A stretch of 64,000 nt of DNA from NCBI RefSeq assembly GCF_001949145.1, contig NW_019091359.1:1144329-1208328 (forward strand), written 5' to 3'. This DNA comes from Acanthaster planci (Eukaryota; Echinodermata; Asteroidea; Valvatida; Acanthasteridae). The notes under the pieces are model-generated. The model was not told the DNA's origin. It searched no databases and saw nothing but the letters and a program-made list of their open reading frames with translations. Below, piece by piece: positions 45,674 through 56,328 of this stretch (position 1 is the first letter of the stretch; each line of letters opens with the position of its first letter). The translations under genes and the position numbers were made by a program.

Positions 45674-47851
45674 ATGGCAGGAGCTTTAGCGATGGCTGGA
45701 CTTTACATGGCGTTTGTCACATGGACTGCACAGGGACTGAACATCACACGTCAGCCAGCTAATGTGGAGGGTACTCAAGGACTGACACACCGTCTTAGTA
45801 TGGAAGTTGGGGTGAGCGGCTTGAACACGACCACACAGGTAGTGGCCATCCGTAGGGAATCGGAAGTTATTACAGATAGGACGGTCAAGCGGAACGAGGT
45901 CTTCCTGAGGCTGGGTTTGGACGCCGCCAAGTACTCTGTGTCAGAGAACATAAACGAAGACACGGGGGCCAGAGCATACACGCTGAATCTGGCCCAGCCA
46001 ACCTGGGTGGATGCAGCGGAGTTCACCTTCTTGGTCTGCTGGAGAGCCTTGGGCAGATGCAACGAGAGCAGAGTCGAGCTGGAGTCGGACCCCGCGAGTT
46101 TCTTCGTCAACTATGTGCCCGGGGAGGCATATCCAAACTGCACCTCGGACGGGCTGGAGGTCGGCTCCCCAGGCGGGGACTGTAAGGTGCTTCTAGGGAG
46201 GCCCACCGTCCTGTCGTGTCAGTCGGAGATTGGACGTCCCCCGGTCGAGCTGACCTGGGAGAAAGACGGTGTGAGGGTAAGCTCAGTGTCTGCTAACGAA
46301 GGGGCATTCAGGTACGAGCGTCACACGTTCACTCCGTCCTTCGGAGACGAGGGGGCGGTGTTTGCCTGCAATATGACCGATCTAAACCGAAGTTGTACTT
46401 TGGACATAAATGTCGTGTCCGCACCGGCGGTGACCATCACATACGAGAACACGAACGGCTACATCATCATAGGAGGACGAGTCGTGTTCACTTGTTCAGC
46501 CACGACGGACACCTCGACTGTCGACGGCATTGCATGGACTGTTCCGCGGGAGCTACTCAACGCTACCGACCGGTATGCCATCAGTGGTGATGAGTTTACC
46601 TTGATACGAGCGGAGTTGTCGGATGGTGGTCTCAGCCTTAAGTGCAGCGCGAATGACACTGACGGCATGGTAGGGTCTGCGTACGTGACCCTGAATGTAA
46701 TAGACGCGGCTGACCTTCCAACATATTCTCCTACCGTACCCACCACTGCACCCATTGTCAGGGCCACGACAGCCAAGCCGACAACCAGTCCGCCCCAAGA
46801 TTACACAGCCATCATCATCGGCTCACTGTTCGGCGGATTGCTCCTTGCTGTTCTGGTCGGTCTTGTCATTGCGTTTTACTGCGGGCGGAGGCCGAGAAAG
46901 AAGCCAGTAGACCACCCCAGTCACGTGCAAAAGACAGCCATTCGAGAGCAGCCATCCCCAAAAGGGAAGCAGAGGAACATCACGGCTAATCAACAAACAT
47001 CCACCGTGAAGGAGGTACAGTTTGCCGATATCGACGACTGCGATCCAGTGAGTTGTGATGACCCGGACGTGATCCCCAGGGGGAGCCGGAGCCGATTGCA
47101 TTCTCCCGTGCGTGGGGATTCACTGGAAAGGCAACAATCGACTCCATCACTCAAGAGGTTTGGGGATGATATCCCTCTTCAAGATCGAAAACTTTCTCCG
47201 ACGAGCGACAAGTATCGATATGATGCCGACTACGATCACACCACGGGTGGCTTCGAAGACGGGCATTACATCTATTCTCGAGACCCAGAAAACGGCTCCC
47301 GTTACGATGCCGACACCAGTGAGAATCGATCAGATCACTATCGTTACCAAGATGACAGCGATAGGCCGTACGATGCAGAACAGTACGACTACGACAATCG
47401 AGGTTATGACGAAAACTATGATGGTGAGTATGGCAGGGAGAATCGTCGAGATGGGACACATGACAATCGGTATAAGGATTACGACGACCAGGGGTGGTCA
47501 TCAGATGAGGACGTTCACTCATATAACGATCCATACGACCAGGGACGGTACTCACCCAATGAGATCTACAACAGCGAGTTTACGAGAGGTAAAGATAGGC
47601 GATACGGTGACCGGTTTAGAGACTACGGAAGTGGAGACTCTGACCAGGACAGAGTTAGTGACACATATCACCACTCCCATGACGATGCTGGGTCATATGA
47701 TGCACGCTTTCCAAACGAGGTCAGTTTGGAGACAAATCACCAAGAAGGTTACGAACAACACAGCCCACTGGACGTCGATCACTGTGACACCGGGACGTAC
47801 AACTTGCATGTGCCAGATACCGGGTGTAACGTCAAGTTTAGTTATGTTTGA
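45674..47851 (+). CDS. Intronless three-Ig-domain receptor with Asp/Tyr-rich tail, second long paralogue
   Basis: A 725-residue single-exon type I membrane protein of unknown ligand. ATG in good context (AAAATGG) starts a signal peptide of about 21 residues. Ig1 (about 22-146) lacks both canonical cysteines but keeps the second pair Cys122/Cys129. Ig2 has Cys182/Cys232 plus Cys156 or Cys170 and Cys241. Ig3 has Cys274/Cys324. A Thr/Pro linker leads to a membrane helix at about 378-402. The cytoplasmic tail (about 320 residues) is rich in Tyr, Asp and Arg. It shares DPDVIPR (463-469), PLQDRKLSP (from 501) and a terminal SYV with the paralogue at 25866-28217. Several N-glycosylation sequons lie in the ectodomain. 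The tail has no YMNM. Confidence 0.92.
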   Translation: MAGALAMAGLYMAFVTWTAQGLNITRQPANVEGTQGLTHRLSMEVGVSGLNTTTQVVAIRRESEVITDRTVKRNEVFLRLGLDAAKYSVSENINEDTGARAYTLNLAQPTWVDAAEFTFLVCWRALGRCNESRVELESDPASFFVNYVPGEAYPNCTSDGLEVGSPGGDCKVLLGRPTVLSCQSEIGRPPVELTWEKDGVRVSSVSANEGAFRYERHTFTPSFGDEGAVFACNMTDLNRSCTLDINVVSAPAVTITYENTNGYIIIGGRVVFTCSATTDTSTVDGIAWTVPRELLNATDRYAISGDEFTLIRAELSDGGLSLKCSANDTDGMVGSAYVTLNVIDAADLPTYSPTVPTTAPIVRATTAKPTTSPPQDYTAIIIGSLFGGLLLAVLVGLVIAFYCGRRPRKKPVDHPSHVQKTAIREQPSPKGKQRNITANQQTSTVKEVQFADIDDCDPVSCDDPDVIPRGSRSRLHSPVRGDSLERQQSTPSLKRFGDDIPLQDRKLSPTSDKYRYDADYDHTTGGFEDGHYIYSRDPENGSRYDADTSENRSDHYRYQDDSDRPYDAEQYDYDNRGYDENYDGEYGRENRRDGTHDNRYKDYDDQGWSSDEDVHSYNDPYDQGRYSPNEIYNSEFTRGKDRRYGDRFRDYGSGDSDQDRVSDTYHHSHDDAGSYDARFPNEVSLETNHQEGYEQHSPLDVDHCDTGTYNLHVPDTGCNVKFSYV

Positions 47852-50774
47852 AACCTTCGCAAAAACCATGAAATTTACCGCTAAAAGTAACCCCACACAT
47901 CTAGAAGCGTATTGGTTTGACAAATTTTTCTCCTGCACGTAGCCAGTTCCTTGTTAACATCAACATTCACCCACCCAGAGCAAAAAAATTCCGTCATCCC
48001 AGTTATAAAAGCGTGTGATTCTGAAGTTGATAATTTGTTGTCTGGGAGAGAAAAACCTTAAATAAGAGGGTCGTGATATTTGCTTGAAAATACAAGGATG
48101 TATTTGCTACTTTCTCATTCCTTTGAAATGTATGAAACTTGCCTACTAGGCATTCCTTTTTGGTTGATTTGTCTGAAAAGTGCATTTTTGTAAACATTTT
48201 AAACTTCCCACTTTTTCCCGACAAAATAATCAAGATGCTATCGCTGTGACGTCATTTCCAAAAGACAATGTTCATTTTGAAGGTTGAGCGCGAAACTAAC
48301 ATTAAAGGAAAGGTCATGAACTCAAATAAAAGGCGAAGAAAAGAAACATAAATGCATCGTATGAGCCCTTTAAAATTCAACAGCCTGTGAAAAAGTTAAT
48401 TTTGAAACTTTCAAGATATGTTGAAACCTTAGATTTCTTTTTCAGAATCTAAAGTGGCTACGTTGCGATTAATGACTGATTGAGGCAGACAAAACAAGGA
48501 TGGGGTGATTCAGTTAACAATTCTGGGGTTTCTTGTTTGCTGCATGCAGGGGCTAAATAGACCAAATATCTGCTTTCTATTTATAGTTTTGTCTGTTCAA
48601 ACCTCTCTTTCTATGAAACCGAACCCTTACCAGTATTTTGGTCACAATGTCGCTTAGCTTTTCATTGTGAATGATCAGAAATCCATCATTAAACGCAAAA
48701 CAAATGTGCTTTGTGTCGTAAAGGAGAATAGTTAACATTTAACTCGGGAGAGCTGAAGTGTCAACTCGCTAGCATGGCATTGTGAAATTTATTCGTGATC
48801 TGAATGCGTCGTGGAAAATGGGTCACAGCACCTCAAATTCAAACTGAATTTGTTTTATTAGAGCTGAAATATGCCCATGCATATTTCAATTACATCGTCA
48901 ATATTGTAAAAGTTGAACTGAATATTGCGCTAAAGCATATATGAAACAAAGGAGTTAGTACTGAATATTAAGAAACATATTTAAAAGTAGCTGCACTATG
49001 CTTGCCTAAAAATTAAAAGTATTCATTTTCGCTCGACGAAATATAGTTTCTATCGTTAATTTGATTAATACGATTATTCATTATTTCGAGTTTTGATTCT
49101 TTTTGAAAAAAGTCCTTGCACAGACTGCCATGAAATATCTGTATTCAATTCGACCGGTTGATTTGTGCCAGTGATTCATTTATTATAAAATTCTTAATGC
49201 TTGGTGAAAGTAAGCCATGCAGAGAATTGGAATTCGATTCTATTTAATTTACCCCACTGTATGTGTGATGCCAGCTTGTTGATCTTGGAATTATAGGCCT
49301 GTATTATTGTCTGATGCTATATTGCCAGTGAAAAAGAAAGACCCAATTCAAATCGGAAATATTGCTTGATTAATATCACTTGTAATAAATGATAAACTGC
49401 CTACCGATCTGCGAATTTCTCTCTTACATTTCATTCGTCGTTTCTCGTTAATAATTCGATTAGAGATTTGGCACAGAGCTTACAAAGAATTTCCTTACAG
49501 TCAGAACGAAAGGTTTATCTGGACCAAGTAGAACAAAAACAGTTTTCTTCGAATTTCACAACTTCCGTCATTCCTACCAAATTTTCTTTTCATGAGGACA
49601 GACAAGATGGGTTTGTACTTAACGTACATGGTGTATGAGTCAAATAAAAACACCCATGATTCGTACTTACATTTACAATTTTATTTTACATACTCCCAGC
49701 TTAATATTTAGTGCCGCTTTCTGTATTTTGTGTCACGTCTCATAGTCGCAGTGGACCACTTTCTGAAGTGTTTTTGAACGACAATAAGGGGGTAAATGTA
49801 AATTTTCACAAAATGATTTTTCAGAAATATTAATATTTTGAAGTATTATACATGTAAATGTCTTTGAATAGTTTCAATTGAATTACACACTGTAAACTTT
49901 GAGTTTAGGAACAATTTGTCTGACCTCGTAAAGAAAAAGTTGGCAAAACCATTTAAAACAGCTAAAAATTCAGGAAACTGTTTTTACTAATTGCATGTCA
50001 ACTTTTTGCCCCAACGGTATCTGGCGACAAATTTGGCGACAGTTTGACGTTTCAGAGACAATGTTCCAGTCGAATATGATGGAGAGCTGATTGCTCTAGG
50101 TTTGCTAGATGCTTCAATTTTTGAATTTCTAGGTCAAGTTAGAAGATCAACTAAATACACTTGAATGGCGCCCTCTTGTATAGTGACGTACCCGAATGCC
50201 AAAGGAGAATTTCGTCGTACGACGGTGCTCCATCGGAAATTTAAGTCCTTACTAACGGTACTGAACTGTGCAAACGACCGACATAAGTAATGCAGTAATT
50301 TTCCTAGAGAATCCAAATTCTAACTAACCCGGTAGCCTAGTTGGAGCTTGGACCCCCCACGACAAGATGGGATCTGTTCCCCCATCATTTTCTCTTATAA
50401 ACGTTCCTCGATGATAGCCTCGATGATGAAACCAGAGGAACCTTAGCATAGGCCTAATTAGAGATTCATTTAGGATTAAAAATAGGGTGTAAGCGTCTCC
50501 GCTCGGGATAATTAGGGGAAATCACTCAGGCGTAGTCAGAAGCTGTGCCTTGCCATCCTTGTCACGCATGTGTCAAACTCCGCCGGGTTCCTTTGTGGTG
50601 ATAATTCAGGGCAGAGTATTTAAAATTTAATTGAAATGAAATTAATTTCTGCGCTGCATTGAAGACTTTGGTCGGTTGATATCGTTGAACAGCGTGAACA
50701 TGGAACTCGATAGTTAGATCATCGTGTGCACACGTCTCTCAAATCAAACACTTCAACCATAAGGCTGTCGGCAT
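47852..50774. other. Intergenic AT-rich region with poly(A) signal
   Basis: AATAAA at 48325-48330 is the first clear poly(A) signal after the receptor stop, implying a 3' UTR of about 480 bases. The remainder to 50.7 kb is very AT-rich with no recognised exon. A TGACGTCA palindrome is at 48247-48254. Confidence 0.55.
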
Positions 50775-51265
50775 TTAATTGTCTGACCACCCGTGCGGCT
50801 CCCATAGCGGCTCAGGATAGCTATTCCTGGAATAATCGCTGCGATCTTCCAGTTCTGAGCCATTTTCGGCGCTACGGCCTTGGAAGTCAGAAATAATTTG
50901 TAAAAATTGGGGGATTTCGGTGAGATTATCCTGTGGTTCGATGAAGTACTCTGTCATGAAAAAAAAAATTGTTACGATATGCGATTTTGTATCTTAATGC
51001 CGTATAGCGGCACCCCGTAACAATATTCCTCGGATAATTGTCACGCACCTGTAGTGTTTTCGAGGGTCAAAAGCGGAAAAATGCGAGTACATCGAGTGCC
51101 CTTTCCTTGTAAGCCGTGAATCCGAGCAGGGTGAAGGGGTGAACCAATTGCAACCACTGGCAGCGCCCTTCGCTCCCGAAAAATAGTGAACCTTGAGGGC
51201 GCACCACTCTCTCTAGCCCCATGTGAAGACAGTGTAACATCAACAAAGTGAGACACCCCAGTCAT
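50775..51265 (-). CDS. Possible two-exon gene of unknown identity (weak)
   Basis: The best-supported part is 50950-50775, a 58-codon terminal exon with acceptor TTTCATGACAG, acidic sequence (AENGSELEDRSDYS) and a stop. A 98-bp GT-AG intron would join it, in phase 1, to an open frame 51265-51049 with donor ACAG|GTGCGT. The upstream frame has an ATG preceded by a stop. However, it contains two GCGCCCT repeat motifs in inverted orientation and may be transposon-derived. No domain, signal peptide or membrane segment is visible. Treat as a hypothesis; the terminal exon could belong to another transcript. Confidence 0.25.
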
Positions 51266-51637
51266 GTCGGCCTATGCAAGCTGACATCACTGAGGTTTCT
51301 CACACAAAATTGAATTATTTTCTTGTCCTTCACCATTCTATTTTGTTGTAATGTTTTGTGGGTTAGCATTGACATTTTTGATACTAACACAAAACAAACT
51401 CACTTCCCCAAAAATGACAGTTCCCTGGCCTGCATGCAGCTGTTTTACAACACTTTCTCAGGCAATTAGAACCCATTTTCACAACTTTCAGATGCAAGCT
51501 CGAAACTGGGTAGTCAATCCTGGCTTATACATAATCGGACTATTATTTTACCCAGCCAAACAGTCTCCTTTTTCAAAAATAGTTGTGAGTGTACTTTTTT
51601 ATGCTAATTAGCTCGCGTAGAAATTCTCACGGTGTGG

Positions 51638-51735
51638 TGCGCCCTCGAGAATAGCCGGTATGGTTTTCTCATTCGCTCGGGTCGAAGGCCTGTGGGTGTT
51701 GATTTCCATGGCACTCACCCCAAAACTGTACGAAC
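51638..51735 (-). repeat. Diverged copy of a Kazal-gene promoter region
   Basis: This segment matches 55248-55345, which covers the promoter of the Kazal gene at 52923-55250. Shared blocks are TCATTCGCTCGGGTCGAAGG (17 of 20 identical) and ACTCACCCCAAAACTGT (16 of 17), in the same order with nearly equal spacing. The TATA-like AATAAAAAG of the other copy is AATGAGAAA here. It suggests a duplicated or remnant promoter, or a shared repeat. Confidence 0.55.
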
Positions 51736-52866
51736 TCTGAGCGGTGGAATGGAGGACGTTTTGTTACCTCGCAACGCCGTTCGGTTGGGCCAAAAACCCA
51801 CACGCATACTGATTAGCCTTCTCAAGTCTTTGCTCAGAAAGACTCGGCTATGGCAAACGATAACACATGCGCCTATTGAAGCCGCAGGCAAACAGCCGCA
51901 GCCACCTCCCGTATCACTTAATATGATATGATAATAATGATAATATGAGAATGGAAACCTGGTACATTGATTTTAATAAGAATAAAGGTATTTATTATTT
52001 ATTACAATGATGTAAACATGTCCCTAGTTTCTGCAATTGCAATTAATAATTTAGCATTGAAGCTTTTTGATAAAATTGTTTTAAAAAATTCGGATACTGG
52101 TTGAATTAAATGAATTGGACCTCTTTTAAAACACCATTCATTGCACAGTTAGTACAAATTGCTTAAAGTTTTGTGTCTACATTTAACGTTATTTAAATGA
52201 TCACATAATTCCAATCATTACCACTGATTGAAACTTATTTGCCTGAAGTATAACTGATGTTGAATAAAGAGTTTAATTAATCTGGCAGTTTTAAATCTTA
52301 CACTTGCCTTAGTTTTTGCCATTTATAGTCTTGGCGTCTTCGGTAGTATATCCAGAGATAAAAACTACCTTCCCATAATGAGATATGTGACTGGCTCTGA
52401 AAAAAATGGCCCTCGCGCTCTCGTGTGACAAACTGATTTTAAGTGATGCCTATGGATAGAGAAGCATGTAATAAGGATTAAATTTATGCATTTTTGACCT
52501 CTGTCGCACATTCAATTTCCGAAATACAGTAAAATTTAGACTTGATCTCTGGCAGGTGTATGGAACGGTCTGTTACATAAAGAGGAAGAGCATGACTTAA
52601 GAGCCTTTTTTGCAGAGTGGATCACATATAGTTTATGTTTTAATATTGAACTTGTGTGACCCGCTTTTCATGTTAGTCGTGTGTATATAATTATGTAAAG
52701 TCCAATCATCCAATCAATTATTCTCTCTTCACCATTGTTTTAAATTGGCGTGAAGAGGAACTTTGACGAATACAATGCAAATGCAGGGAGTTGAAATTTG
52801 ATGAAACGTTTGGTTGCGCAGTGACAGCTACAGTTGGGCAGAACATCAAAAGCAGGGCTTAATGGA
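51736..52866. other. Intergenic AT-rich region
   Basis: No gene or clear repeat boundary is visible. The first 200 bases contain a GC-rich open frame that continues from the duplicated promoter-like segment and has no recognisable product. Confidence 0.5.
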
Positions 52867-52872
52867 TTTATT
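52867..52872 (-). terminator. Poly(A) signal AATAAA
   Basis: AATAAA lies about 50 bases downstream of the TAA stop at 52923 of the Kazal gene on the minus strand, a normal distance for a short 3' UTR. Confidence 0.6.
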
Positions 52873-52922
52873 CCTGTTGGTTGGGACACTGAGTTACATG
52901 TAATTTTGGGAACTGAATCCTC

Positions 52923-54647
52923 TTAAGGCGGACACGCCCCCTCACTAGCCACAGTCAAGGTATCCAGACCGTTAGCGCAAGCGTATGCCTCCAGAACACA
53001 GGCCGATGGATATGTCTGTCCGTCGGTGCCACAGACAGGGGTAGTCGCGACGGGGCAGGCGGTAACACAGGTGGTGCTGGGCCCGTTGACCGTGGGAGAT
53101 GCACTCGGGTTGGAGGAGGGAGTGGGTTCAGAGCTGAATGGACCGGGAGGTGGGTTGGTAGGCGGGTTGGTAGGCCCACTTGACACGCTGGGGTTGGTGA
53201 CAGGACCATTCGTCATTGTCGTGCCGGCGCTCGGTGGTTGCTCGGTCGACGGTGAAGTGACCGGACCAAGACCTGCGTGGAGAATAAACGTGCATGAAAA
53301 TTTCTTAATTTCACTTCCTTAGAAATAAGTAAAGTTAAGCTTCGAATTTATGTTAGCAGTCATTTTTCAGAGAAGTCATATTTCCTCTCGATTTGTCATG
53401 ATGTGTTAACAGGCCTACATGGACAACAAAGAGACCAAAAATAGATTCGTGATACATGTCTTTTTGGGCTCAAAAATATCCTCGTGAGAAATTTATGCGT
53501 CTTCCTTTCTTGCCAGATCATAAAAACACAAGCAGTTCCAAATATTCTGCAGAAAGACATCACAAGTCATTTTACGTACAGGAACTGATGTGTGGAATAT
53601 GGACAAAATGAGGCAAAGTTGCTGGCTGGAAGGGTAGTTCACTTTTGAAGGAAGGAAGTAAGTCTTATTAAACGTGACCGGGCATAATGTCTCATGCAAA
53701 CCAGAGAGTTTTTTTCTTTTTAAGGCTGGTTTCCTGCCTTTCCCTTCATGCAGAATGTATTGAGAGGTCAGGGGACCAACTTAGATTCTTAGGCAAAATC
53801 CCATCTAATTTAGATCAGAACTAGTCGCTCTTGGAATGTAAGTTATAAACCTGTGTCTCCTTCCTCCATGGTTATAAGCACTGATCCGCATTAGTCTGGT
53901 ACCTTCGAACTTACCAGATGTTGTTCCATCCTCCATCTCGTCGCTCTCCAGGCTGTTATCTTCCTCGCTCTCACTTTCTTGGTCATGTCTTCCTTTTCCT
54001 CCCCCCACTTGGAGGGCAGGGCAGAGTCGGGGGCAACGACCCTCCCCGATGACGGTGATGTTTCGCCCCTTGAGGCAAGCTATCTTGTCCACAAAGCAGG
54101 TAGAGGGGAAGGTAAGGTTACGGAGTCCGATGGAAGCGCAGACGCGGGTGGCTGGGGTTGGGCGGGGGCATCGGCGACGGCACTGGGGTCTGTCAGTGTC
54201 TTGATCACGATCACCTGAATGATACCAGAAAATCGCCACAGGAAACTGTGATGAGTATCGTCCAATTAGAGATGCTGTTCCATGTATTAGATGGAGAAAT
54301 TTGTGCTCTGGTTGAGGGAAACTCTTGATTTATTGCGACAAATTGAAACTACAGTCCAAACTGTGTGGACTAACACGATCTTCTTGTGACGTATGCAAAT
54401 ATTATTCTCCTGTTCAAACAATTAAAAAAAATGTTGCGTGCATTTATACAATTTTAAAGTTGTTTTGGGTGCATTTATACACTTTAGGGGATTCGAATGG
54501 TTAATATAATTAGCATGTTATGCATCAAGTGTTCTGTTATGTCCTACCGTGTCTGTTTCCTTGCCTGTGTCGGCCGAAGGGCTTGCATTCGTTCACTGAG
54601 ACGAGTGCCACCAATAGTACAACGGCGAAGATTGTAACTGTTCTCAT
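52923..54647 (-). CDS. Secreted two-Kazal protein with acidic and Pro/Thr-rich linkers
   Basis: Predicted secreted protease inhibitor of 249 residues. Coding exons are 54647-54548 (signal peptide, MRTVTIFAVVLLVALVS), 54214-53915 and 53272-52923, all joined in phase 1. A non-coding first exon ends at 55216 (AAAG|GTAAGT-like donor) and joins acceptor TTTTTAG at 54662. Exon 3 has an atypical Kazal domain with CPRPTPATRVC; the second residue after Cys2 is Arg, predicting trypsin-like targets. It is followed by an acidic run (ESESEEDNSLESDEMED). The last exon has a Pro/Ser/Thr linker of about 60 residues, then a typical Kazal domain (TTPVCGTDGQTY, P1 Val). The same exon plan recurs in the gene at 59860-61538. 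Target proteases are not deducible. Confidence 0.85.
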
Positions 54648-55215
54648 CTTTATCTGGTAAGCTAAAAATTACAATAAAATATATCAGAGTAAGAAAAGTG
54701 TCTGATTTCTTTAGTAACAAATTGATTTTTAAATCATCAATAATGAGAAATTTACAATCGTTGTAGTTCCTTCTGTGTTAAAACGAGACAAATCAGTACA
54801 AGAATAAATAAATTTTTTTCTGTTTATGTTTGATTCTTTTTTCATACATAAATTTATACCATTAAGGCATACCTCTACTGAAAACAATCTACTGTGTCAT
54901 TTTTAACACCACTGTGAAGCATTTTTGTCTTCACGCCTTGAACTCTTCCATTAGCACCAAATTCGAAGGAAAATTTGGCTCACATTTAAATTGCTTTTCT
55001 CTACTGTAAATATATAAGTGGGCACAATATTGCGAGACTTTTAAAAATGGTGCCAGGTTATTCTGACCGTATGGAAATAGAGATGGATTTGTCAAACAAG
55101 TGAACATTCCCCAAAATTACTTCAGAATGCTTAACTACACCAAATTGTTTCAAAAATTATAAGCAGTGTCCACGTTTTAAACATTCAGAATCCACCGAAA
55201 ATTTACGCCACTTAC

Positions 55216-55285
55216 CTTTCCACCTTGCTCTGCTGCTGTTCAAGAAAACTCTTCTTCGAGAACGATCCACTTCGGACTTTTTATT
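55216..55285 (-). promoter_or_regulatory. TATA-like box and non-coding first exon of the two-Kazal gene
   Basis: AATAAAAAG (55285-55277) is a TATA-like element. A start near 55250 gives a non-coding exon ending at 55216 before GTAAGTGG. The first exon and intron keep the coding start in exon 2, as in the paralogue near 62.5 kb. Confidence 0.5.
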
Positions 55286-55668
55286 CGTTCAGGTCGAAGG
55301 TCAGCAGCTAGCTAGTGGTCGTGTTACTCATCCCAAAACTGTGTTCTGGGAAATAACTTGGACAGATGGTCATGGTGACGGTCGCAATAGACCACAAGGA
55401 CGACAACTAAAAACACCCGGATATCCTTTGATGAAGTCACGTTGCCACCAAAAACTCGTCCATTATTGCAAGTTTGCCTTTCAGACTTGGACCCGTTGAA
55501 TCATCGATACCGAGTGGTCACCAATCGAAAGTAAGCAAAAGTTCGTAGCTTCATGAAAGAAAAAAAAAAGAACTACAAAATATACGAAAAATCTTGACAA
55601 TCAAATGGACCTGATTCCTTCAGCAAATGATTGAGCAACCTTTTAAATTTCCATTCGAAATTACTGAA

Positions 55669-56328
55669 NNNNNNNNNNNNNNNNNNNNNNNNNNNNNNNN
55701 NNNNNNNNNNNNNNNNNNNNNNNNNNNNNNNNNNNNNNNNNNNNNNNNNNNNNNNNNNNNNNNNNNNNNNNNNNNNNNNNNNNNNNNNNNNNNNNNNNNN
55801 NNNNNNNNNNNNNNNNNNNNNNNNNNNNNNNNNNNNNNNNNNNNNNNNNNNNNNNNNNNNNNNNNNNNNNNNNNNNNNNNNNNNNNNNNNNNNNNNNNNN
55901 NNNNNNNNNNNNNNNNNNNNNNNNNNNNNNNNNNNNNNNNNNNNNNNNNNNNNNNNNNNNNNNNNNNNNNNNNNNNNNNNNNNNNNNNNNNNNNNNNNNN
56001 NNNNNNNNNNNNNNNNNNNNNNNNNNNNNNNNNNNNNNNNNNNNNNNNNNNNNNNNNNNNNNNNNNNNNNNNNNNNNNNNNNNNNNNNNNNNNNNNNNNN
56101 NNNNNNNNNNNNNNNNNNNNNNNNNNNNNNNNNNNNNNNNNNNNNNNNNNNNNNNNNNNNNNNNNNNNNNNNNNNNNNNNNNNNNNNNNNNNNNNNNNNN
56201 NNNNNNNNNNNNNNNNNNNNNNNNNNNNNNNNNNNNNNNNNNNNNNNNNNNNNNNNNNNNNNNNNNNNNNNNNNNNNNNNNNNNNNNNNNNNNNNNNNNN
56301 NNNNNNNNNNNNNNNNNNNNNNNNNNNN
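55669..56328. other. Assembly gap (660 N)
   Basis: Run of undetermined bases. Nothing can be said about its contents; frames reported open across it are artefacts. Confidence 1.

Noticed and set aside
47112-47942. 276-codon plus-strand frame inside the receptor gene at 45674
   Set aside because: Overlaps the tail in another frame; Met/Thr/Ile-rich sequence reflects frame-shifted Asp/Tyr codons, with no domain.
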